A DNA stretch of 7,127 nt from Actinomycetes bacterium (GTDB taxonomy: Bacteria > Actinomycetota > Actinomycetes > Actinomycetales > Dermatophilaceae). The notes beneath the pieces were generated by a model. The model saw nothing but the letters and a program-made list of their open reading frames with translations, was not told where the DNA came from and did no database searches. Position numbers and translations under genes: made by a program. The stretch covers positions 1-7,127 of the forward strand of contig JAEWFB010000144.1 of NCBI GenBank assembly GCA_023389095.1, written 5' to 3'. This document shows positions 1 to 4,463 of this stretch, in pieces; the first letter of the stretch is position 1, and each line of letters begins with the position of its first letter.

Positions 1-573
1 GCCGGTGACCACGGTGATGTCCTCGACCCGGGCCTGCGGCGTCGCGCTGAGCCAGACCGAGCGGTGGATGCCGGCGAAGTTGAAGAAGTCGTGCCAGTAG
101 ACCTGCTTCTGACCGGCCAGCCCGTCCTCGATGACGCCCGGCGGGATCGACTGGAAGCTCAGCGTGTTGTTGACCAGGGCGGTGACCCGCACGGGCTCGC
201 CCGGGGTGACGTGCTGCGTGATGTCGGCCTCGAACGGGGTGTAGCCGCCCTCGTGGCTGACGACCTCGTGGTCACCGACCCAGACCGTGGCCCGGTGCGT
301 GGCCGACTCGAAGTGCAGCACGATGCGCTGACCGGCCCAGCCGCGGGGCACGCGCACGGTCCGCTGGTACCAGATGTCGCCGATGTGGTCGCGCACGGCG
401 CTGTCGGCGGTCAGGTCGTTGAAGCTGGCCGGGACCGCCATGTCCCGAGGTGTCGGGAGCGGGCCCCGGAACCAGCCCCCGTCGCGCCCCGCCGAGGCGC
501 CGTCGAGCTGGAAGGACCAGATGCCGTCGAGCCGCTTCGTCTCGCGGGTGGAGGTGTCCTGGGGGCGGAGCAT
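1..573 (-). CDS. uidA: Beta-glucuronidase (GH2), N-terminal part, cut by window edge
   Basis: Encodes the first 191 residues of a glycoside hydrolase family 2 beta-glucuronidase, which hydrolyses beta-D-glucuronides to free D-glucuronate. The translation closely follows the N-terminus of E. coli UidA as I know it. It begins MLRPQDTSTRETKRLDG and continues with VPASFND, IWYQRTV, GWAGQRIVL, GGYTPFEADIT, IPPGVI, HDFFNFAGIHRSV and DITVV. This is the GH2 sugar-binding (jelly-roll) domain. The catalytic glutamates lie in the barrel domain beyond the left edge, so activity cannot be judged. The ATG at 573-571 matches the family N-terminus and has GAAAGG (581-586) seven bases upstream. No signal peptide is visible, so the enzyme is probably cytoplasmic and would need glucuronide uptake. 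It supplies the substrate for the uxaC product encoded further right. A candidate operator lies 68-84 bases upstream. Confidence 0.95.
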   Translation of the reverse strand, partial: MLRPQDTSTRETKRLDGIWSFQLDGASAGRDGGWFRGPLPTPRDMAVPASFNDLTADSAVRDHIGDIWYQRTVRVPRGWAGQRIVLHFESATHRATVWVGDHEVVSHEGGYTPFEADITQHVTPGEPVRVTALVNNTLSFQSIPPGVIEDGLAGQKQVYWHDFFNFAGIHRSVWLSATPQARVEDITVVTG

Positions 574-640
574 GGAGCGGCCTTTCGTGGGAGGGCTGGG
601 GCTCCTCCCATTGAGTCACCGCCCCGGCACCGGAGCGAGT

Positions 641-657
641 GATTGCCACCAGTTGCC
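641..657 (-). promoter_or_regulatory. Putative operator upstream of uidA
   Basis: Read on the minus strand, this is GGCAACTGGTGGCAATC. It matches 15 of 17 bases of the box at 4408-4424, in front of uxaC and larA. Each contains two GGCAA direct repeats ten bases (about one helical turn) apart. Its presence upstream of functionally linked genes suggests a shared transcription-factor site, with the LacI protein at 2043 as the obvious candidate. It is not the perfect palindrome expected of many LacI operators, so the regulator's identity is inferred. Confidence 0.5.
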
Positions 658-683
658 ACACCCACCCCCGCCCCCTCACCCCA

Positions 684-704
684 ATCGAAAGAACACCCCG
701 TCAC
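684..704 (+). repeat. 21-base repeat, left copy L1 (subtype A)
   Basis: The core starts ATCGAAAGAACAC and ends CGTCAC, preceded by a C-rich tract. The consensus over seven copies is ATCGARAGRACRC, two variable bases, then CGTSAC. L1 matches right copy R3 at 19 of 21 positions. It forms an A-B pair with L2, 32 bases start to start. Confidence 0.85.
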
Positions 705-715
705 GCCCCACCCCA

Positions 716-736
716 ATCGAAGGGACGCTGCGTGAC
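716..736 (+). repeat. 21-base repeat, left copy L2 (subtype B)
   Basis: The core starts ATCGAAGGGACGC and ends CGTGAC. Subtype B differs from A by GGACGC in place of GAACAC and by CGTGAC in place of CGTCAC. It is separated from L1 by an 11-base C-rich spacer. Its end is part of a small hairpin at 731-744. Confidence 0.8.
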
Positions 737-744
737 CTTTCACG
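731..744. other. Small hairpin at the end of repeat L2
   Basis: CGTGA, loop CCTT, TCACG gives a perfect 5-bp stem with a 4-base loop, using the last bases of repeat L2. The same design recurs at L4. There is no following T tract, so it is not a classical terminator. Confidence 0.4.
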
Positions 745-769
745 AGTGGTGATGCCGCCCTCCCGCCGC

Positions 770-790
770 ATCGAAAGAACACTTCGTCAC
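770..790 (+). repeat. 21-base repeat, left copy L3 (subtype A)
   Basis: The core starts ATCGAAAGAACAC and ends CGTCAC. It lies 54 bases (start to start) after L2, and L3-L4 repeats the A-B pairing and 32-base spacing of L1-L2. It matches right copy R2 at 18 of 21 positions. Confidence 0.85.
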
Positions 791-801
791 ACTTCACCCC
801 G

Positions 802-822
802 ATCGAAAGGACGCTCCGTGAC
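802..822 (+). repeat. 21-base repeat, left copy L4 (subtype B)
   Basis: The core starts ATCGAAAGGACGC and ends CGTGAC. It lies eight bases from the stop codon of the enclosed gene. The 11-base spacer between L3 and L4 ends in CACCCCG, like the CACCCCA between L1 and L2. Confidence 0.85.
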
Positions 823-834
823 GGCTGTGTCACG
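817..834. other. Hairpin over repeat L4 and the stop codon of the nuclease-like gene
   Basis: CGTGAC, six-base loop GGCTGT, GTCACG gives a perfect 6-bp stem. It combines the end of repeat L4 with the stop codon region of the minus-strand gene. On the minus strand it is followed by GAGCGTCCTTTCG, which lacks a proper U tract. It could weakly terminate the gene or be part of a REP-like structure. Confidence 0.4.
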
Positions 835-1840
835 CGGCCCTCGAGCGAGCGCGCAGTCGACGTGCGCGGATCTCGGCGAGCTCGAGCATCCGCGTGCTGA
901 AGAACCGCGGATGGATGTCCGAGAGGTTCAGAGCCGCCCTCGGGTGACTGAGCTCGTTCGCCGCCCGCAGCGCCAGTGCACAGCGGGCCGTGTCGCTGTT
1001 GACGTCGTCGTCCCAGACGTCGATCACCGACCAACCGTCGCGTGAAAATCGTCGGAAACGCGCCGCGTCGTGCTCTCGCTGCTCAGGACTCTCGTGGAAC
1101 TCCCGGCCCTGGTACTCGAGCAGCACCCGCTGCTTGCGCCAGCGCATGTCCGGTCGGCCGAGCCATCGCCTGCCGGCGGCGTACACCGGCTGGTTGAGCT
1201 CGGGTTCGGGCAGGCGGGCGCGAACCAGGACAAGGCGGGTGCGGGTCTCGCCCGGTGACTCCGAGCCGACACGGATCCAGTCGAGTGCTTCCAGGAGCGT
1301 GAGCTTGCCCCGCGGGGCCACGCGTGCGGCCAGCGCCGCGCGCAATGGCTCGACCGAACCCAGCGTGTTGGCGACAGCATCGCCCATGACCACCAGGTCA
1401 TCGTGACCCAGCGGAGTTCCCGGGCGGATGAGCTCGCCCATGTCGACCCACGTGTCGGCCAGGCTCGTGACGGGCTGGCCGGCCACGCGGACGACCGTGC
1501 GGCTCACCAGGCCACGATGGCCCACGAATCCGGGCCGCCGAACGGGTCCGTCCTCGACGTCACGGATGACGTGAATGGCCACGTCCTCATCGAGTGACAT
1601 CGGCAGCGGGAGCCCGTGGATCCGCGCGGCGGTCAGGTGCGAGAACGCGTGCCGTCCGACCACCAGGCCGACGGCCGAACACGTCTCGACGAGTGAGTCG
1701 CAGGCAGCCGCCGACCACACACCCCGGACGGGAGAGCTGAGGTTCATGGCGTACACCTGGGGCTTCGTGAGTCCCCAGGCCGCGGCCATCTCTGGCGTGA
1801 AGGGGCGGTCCCTGAGGGCCTCCGGGAGCGATGCGGGCAT
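830..1840 (-). CDS. Solitary AbiEi-like / DUF559 (Vsr-like) nuclease-fold protein
   Basis: Encodes 336 residues of an actinobacterial family that joins an AbiEi-type winged-helix N-terminus to a C-terminal DUF559/Vsr-like endonuclease fold. Visible landmarks are RPFTPEMAAAWGLT (12-25), FSHLTAARIHGLPLP (66-80), VTSLADTWVDMGEL (124-137), SPGETRTRL (195-203), RPDMRWRKQRVLLEYQG (229-245) and REHDAARFRRFSRDGWSVIDV (255-275). A PD-(D/E)XK-like set appears intact: E198, D231, E242 and Q244 in EYQG, with H249 and D258 nearby. No AbiEii toxin partner adjoins it, so toxin-antitoxin function is unsupported. The ATG at 1840 is preferred because the family N-terminus starts there, but it has no clear Shine-Dalgarno. 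GTG at 1888 is an in-frame alternative, and the frame stays open upstream to 2044. It uses codons rare in its neighbours (TTT, TCA, CGA), which hints at foreign origin or low expression. The convergent repeat arrays around it are its most notable context. Substrate and role are unknown. Confidence 0.75.
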   Translation of the reverse strand: MPASLPEALRDRPFTPEMAAAWGLTKPQVYAMNLSSPVRGVWSAAACDSLVETCSAVGLVVGRHAFSHLTAARIHGLPLPMSLDEDVAIHVIRDVEDGPVRRPGFVGHRGLVSRTVVRVAGQPVTSLADTWVDMGELIRPGTPLGHDDLVVMGDAVANTLGSVEPLRAALAARVAPRGKLTLLEALDWIRVGSESPGETRTRLVLVRARLPEPELNQPVYAAGRRWLGRPDMRWRKQRVLLEYQGREFHESPEQREHDAARFRRFSRDGWSVIDVWDDDVNSDTARCALALRAANELSHPRAALNLSDIHPRFFSTRMLELAEIRARRLRARSRAA

Positions 1841-1910
1841 GGGATCGATGCTGACGACCGCGCGACATCCTCGGAGCGCGTCATCCACAGGAGTGCGCCA
1901 GCTGCAGTCC

Positions 1911-1931
1911 ACGACGGAGTGTTCTCTCGAT
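1911..1931 (-). repeat. 21-base repeat, right copy R1
   Basis: Read on the minus strand the core starts ATCGAGAGAACAC and ends CGTCGT, so the last two bases depart from the consensus. It is the innermost right copy, about 70 bases upstream of the nuclease-like gene's start, in its promoter region. It matches R3 at 19 of 21 positions. Confidence 0.8.
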
Positions 1932-1942
1932 CGGGAGGGGGT

Positions 1943-1963
1943 GTGACGTGGTGTTCTCTCGAT
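1943..1963 (-). repeat. 21-base repeat, right copy R2
   Basis: Read on the minus strand the core starts ATCGAGAGAACAC and ends CGTCAC. It lies 32 bases from R1 with an 11-base C-rich spacer, reproducing the left-side geometry in the opposite orientation. Confidence 0.85.
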
Positions 1964-1996
1964 TGAGGGGTGGGGGGAGGGCCGGTGGTGTGAGGG

Positions 1997-2017
1997 GTGA
2001 CGGAGTGTTCTCTCGAT
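1997..2017 (-). repeat. 21-base repeat, right copy R3
   Basis: Read on the minus strand the core starts ATCGAGAGAACAC and ends CGTCAC. It lies 54 bases from R2, mirroring the L2-L3 distance. Its outer edge is 16-25 bases from the candidate lacI starts, and the purine-rich plus-strand extension TTGAGGGGG abuts the lacI ribosome-binding region. Confidence 0.85.
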
Positions 2018-2042
2018 TGAGGGGGTCACTAGGGTGGCGGGC

Positions 2043-3113
2043 ATGGAGCGTCGGCCGACGATCTACGACGTCGCCGAGGCGGCCGGCGTCGCCGCGTCGA
2101 CGGTGTCGCGGGCCTTCGCCCGGCCCGGTCGGGTCAACGCCGAGACGGCGGCGCGGATCTTCGAGGCGGCGCGCGAGCTCGGCTACCGGTCCGGCTCCCT
2201 GCCCGGCCTCGTGACGAGCCGGACGCGCACGCTCGCGCTCGTCGTCACCGACATCACCAACCCGTTCTACGCCGACATCATCCGGGGGGCCCACGAGGCG
2301 GCCGGCGAGCTCGGCTACACGGTCCCGCTCTCGCACACGCAGGAGGACGCGCAGCTCGAGCGCGAGTGGACGGGGCGGGAGCTGCGCACGGTGGAGGGCG
2401 TGCTGCTCGCGAGCTCGCGGATGTCCGACCAGGCGATCCGGATGATGGCCAAGCAGCGGCCGGTGGTCGTGCTGAACCGCCGCCTGCCCGAGGTGCCCAG
2501 CCTCCTCGTCGACAACGCGCGGGGGATGCGTCGCGCCGTCGAGCACCTGGCCGAGCTCGGCCACGACACGGTGACCTACGTCGCCGGGCCGGAGTCGAGC
2601 TGGACCGACGGCGTGCGCTGGCAGGCGCTGCGCGAGGCGGCCTACGAGCTCGACCTCAAGGTCAAGCGCGTCGGGCCGTGCAACACCCCCACGGTGCAGG
2701 CCGGCTTCGGCAGGGCCCGCGAGATCGCGAGCCAACGGGCGACGGCCGTCGTCGCCTACAACGACGTCGTCGCGATCGGCGTCCTCAAGGGCCTGCTGCG
2801 CCTCGGCGTCGGCGTCCCGGGCGACGTCAGCGTCGTCGGGTTCGACAACACCCTGCTCGCCGAGATCACCGAGCCGGAGCTCACGACCGTCGCCGCGCCC
2901 CTGCACGCCATGGGTGCCACGGCGGTGCGCAACCTCGTCGCAATGGTCGGCGGGGCCGTGCCGAGCCGCGAGCCGATCGTCATGCCGATGCGCCTCGTCG
3001 TGCGCCGGTCGACGGCTCAGCGCAGCCGGAAGAGGACCTCACCGGCGTCGGGCACGACGAACGTCCCACCCTCCGCCTCGGCGGCCACGTCAAGGGAGTC
3101 GGGGTCGAGGTAG
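2043..3113 (+). CDS. LacI-family transcriptional regulator
   Basis: Encodes 356 residues of a LacI/GalR-type repressor, likely the local regulator of glucuronide and hexuronate use. The helix-turn-helix is PTIYDVAEAAGVAASTVSRAF (residues 5-25) and the headpiece ends at ARELGY. The periplasmic-binding-protein-like effector domain begins near TLALVVTDITNPFYADII (63-80). It includes VVVLNRRLP, AYNDVVAIGVLKGLLRLG and VSVVGFDNTLLAEITEPELTTV, all family hallmarks. The ATG at 2043 has AGGG (2031-2034) eight bases upstream. A GTG at 2034 with GAGGGGG (2019-2025) is nearly as good and would add three residues. The effector domain ends around LVVRRST, and the last ~32 residues (Arg/Ser/Thr-rich) are encoded across the 3' end of the convergent larA gene. 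The effector is inferred to be a hexuronate or pathway intermediate. The sequence does not show which. Confidence 0.92.
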   Translation: MERRPTIYDVAEAAGVAASTVSRAFARPGRVNAETAARIFEAARELGYRSGSLPGLVTSRTRTLALVVTDITNPFYADIIRGAHEAAGELGYTVPLSHTQEDAQLEREWTGRELRTVEGVLLASSRMSDQAIRMMAKQRPVVVLNRRLPEVPSLLVDNARGMRRAVEHLAELGHDTVTYVAGPESSWTDGVRWQALREAAYELDLKVKRVGPCNTPTVQAGFGRAREIASQRATAVVAYNDVVAIGVLKGLLRLGVGVPGDVSVVGFDNTLLAEITEPELTTVAAPLHAMGATAVRNLVAMVGGAVPSREPIVMPMRLVVRRSTAQRSRKRTSPASGTTNVPPSASAATSRESGSR

Positions 3114-4363
3114 CCGAGATTCGCTGCGCGACAGACGTCCTCGGGGATCCGCGTGGCGAGCGTCACCTGCACCCGCAGGTGCTCCTCGCCGGTCTCCGCG
3201 TCGTAGGTGCCCGCCCCACGCAGGTGGGTCGAGTGGGCGAGGGTGCCCCAGTGGATGTGCTTGAAGCGGTCCCACTGCTTCACGAAGTAGTCGCGGCAGT
3301 GGTAGCCGATCTCGTTGATCTCGGGGTGGCTCGTCGAGATCTCGGTGATGTGGGGGGCGTAGAGGATCACCTCGCCACCGTCGGCCACTGCGGGCTCGAG
3401 CTTGTAGAACCCCTTGGCCCCGGTCCAGATGTCGTCGTACATCTCCGGGATCACCGAGACGACGCGTCGGACCGGCTCGTCGAGGTAGGTGACGTGGGTC
3501 TGCGCGCACACCTCGGCGGCGCTGGCCCACGAGGAGATGGTGTCGCCGAACGAGATCGAGTGCAGCGCCTGCTCGCCACCGTGCGAGCCCTTCTCGCCCA
3601 CGACGCAGAAGGCGAGCTTCTCGGCCGGGACGAGCGAGGCGCCCTCGTTGATGAGGGCCCGCACCGGGGTGACCGCGGTCGTGCCGATGATCTCGGCCGA
3701 CGTGATGAGGGCCCCGATCCAGTGGGAGACGTCGATGATGTCCTGGCCGGCGACGCCGGGGAAGAAGTACTTGTTGCCGCCGGAGATGCCGACGACCTCG
3801 TGCGGCAGCACCGGGCCGACGACCAGGGCGACGTCGTGCTCGACGACGGCGCGGTTGAGCAGCACCCGGACGTCCATCGACAGGCGCCCCTCGGACAGCT
3901 CCGCGAGCCGCGCGGCCGGGATGGTGCCGAGGTCGGCGAACGTGTCGGGGTCCCACCACTCGTGGTTGACGACCGTCATGCCCGGATACGTCTCCTCGAG
4001 CCGCCCCGCCCCGTAGCCCAGGTGGGAGGCGAGGGCCTCCTCGGACATGGGCTGATGGGTGCCGAGCGCGATGAGGGTGGTCATCCTCGTGACCCGCCCG
4101 TGCAGCGCCTCGTGCACGGCGCCGACGAGCAGCGGCAGGGGGCACGTCCGCGTGCCGTCCGGCACGACGATGCACACGCTCCTGCCGTCGAGGTCGGTCG
4201 CGTCGAGCTGTTCCCGGACGAACCGGCGCACCTCGTCTGGGCCGAGTCGCGACTCCGGCCCACCGAGCCGGCTCGCCCGCCGCGCCGCGACCTCGGGCGC
4301 CTCCTCGCCGGGAGCCGAACCGGGTCCGGGCGTGGCGGGGGAGGTCGGTGCGGTCGTCGTCAT
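3017..4363 (-). CDS. LarA-family nickel-dependent racemase/epimerase homologue
   Basis: Encodes 448 residues of the lactate racemase (LarA) family, which uses the nickel-pincer cofactor to racemise or epimerise 2-hydroxy acids. Residues known from Lactobacillus LarA are present. They are R72 in PDGTR, H103 in ALGTH, H188 in GPVLPHEV, K198 in SGGNKYFFPG (cofactor lysine) and H214 in IIDVSH (nickel ligand). The H-to-K and K-to-H distances (10 and 16) equal those of LarA (H174, K184, H200). K317 in GAKGFYK is the likely second lysine. An Ala/Pro-rich 30-residue N-terminal tail precedes the core. The ATG at 4363 is the first in-frame start outside the divergent promoter, with only a weak GAGAGTGGG-like ribosome site. 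Its place between a LacI gene and uxaC suggests a sugar-acid substrate such as D-mannonate or D-gluconate (inferred). Cofactor maturation proteins LarB, LarC and LarE would have to be encoded elsewhere. Confidence 0.88.
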   Translation of the reverse strand: MTTTAPTSPATPGPGSAPGEEAPEVAARRASRLGGPESRLGPDEVRRFVREQLDATDLDGRSVCIVVPDGTRTCPLPLLVGAVHEALHGRVTRMTTLIALGTHQPMSEEALASHLGYGAGRLEETYPGMTVVNHEWWDPDTFADLGTIPAARLAELSEGRLSMDVRVLLNRAVVEHDVALVVGPVLPHEVVGISGGNKYFFPGVAGQDIIDVSHWIGALITSAEIIGTTAVTPVRALINEGASLVPAEKLAFCVVGEKGSHGGEQALHSISFGDTISSWASAAEVCAQTHVTYLDEPVRRVVSVIPEMYDDIWTGAKGFYKLEPAVADGGEVILYAPHITEISTSHPEINEIGYHCRDYFVKQWDRFKHIHWGTLAHSTHLRGAGTYDAETGEEHLRVQVTLATRIPEDVCRAANLGYLDPDSLDVAAEAEGGTFVVPDAGEVLFRLR

Positions 4364-4463
4364 GCGCCCACTCTCACCCTGACGCGGACGGCGTGGCAAG
4401 GCGCCCGGGCAACAGGTGGCAACCCGTGGCCCTCCCGTCCCGGCCGGGCCGACCATGGGTGGC
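4364..4463. promoter_or_regulatory. Divergent promoter region between larA homologue and uxaC
   Basis: This is a 100-base gap between two divergent starts that must carry promoters in both directions. It contains three GGCAA elements (4395-4399, 4408-4412, 4418-4422), two of which form the operator-like box. On the minus strand TTGCCA (4399-4394) resembles a -35 hexamer, but no convincing -10 follows, so no promoter is asserted. Confidence 0.5.
4408..4424 (+). promoter_or_regulatory. Putative operator upstream of uxaC and larA homologue
   Basis: GGCAACAGGTGGCAACC matches the box upstream of uidA at 15 of 17 positions (differences at positions 7 and 16). It ends 39 bases before the chosen uxaC start and begins 45 bases from the larA start, a suitable place to control both. 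An extra GTGGCAA half-site lies at 4393-4399. Confidence 0.5.

Larger units (their letters stand above)
684..2017. mobile_element. Candidate repeat-bounded nuclease unit
   Basis: A solitary AbiEi/DUF559-type gene is enclosed by arrays of one 21-base repeat. Four copies on the left read rightwards and three on the right read leftwards, so both arrays point at the gene. Start-to-start spacing is 32, 54, 32 on the left and 54, 32 on the right when read inwards. The three inner left copies (716-822) and the right array (1911-2017) therefore both span exactly 107 bases and form a degenerate terminal-inverted-repeat arrangement. All left copies have A at core position 6 and all right copies have G, which suggests some amplification within each flank. 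I found no convincing target-site duplication and the gene is not a recognised transposase. Mobility is an inference. A multi-operator autoregulated gene is the main alternative. Confidence 0.35.

Noticed and set aside
684..822. CRISPR array
   Set aside because: The repeats are degenerate, the spacers are 11 or 33 bases and C-rich rather than uniform, the arrays are inverted around a gene, and no cas gene is present.
817..834. Intrinsic terminator of the nuclease-like gene
   Set aside because: The stem is only 6 bp, overlaps the stop codon and lacks a U tract, so it is reported only as a hairpin.
830..1840. Complete type IV AbiE toxin-antitoxin system
   Set aside because: Only the AbiEi-like N-terminus is recognisable. 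No AbiEii nucleotidyltransferase gene adjoins, and the C-terminus is nuclease-like.
830..2044. Starting the nuclease-like gene at 2044 (404 residues)
   Set aside because: The extra 68 residues would be translated repeat DNA (recurring SIERT/SREHS peptides) and are not family-like. ATG at 1840 gives the expected N-terminus.
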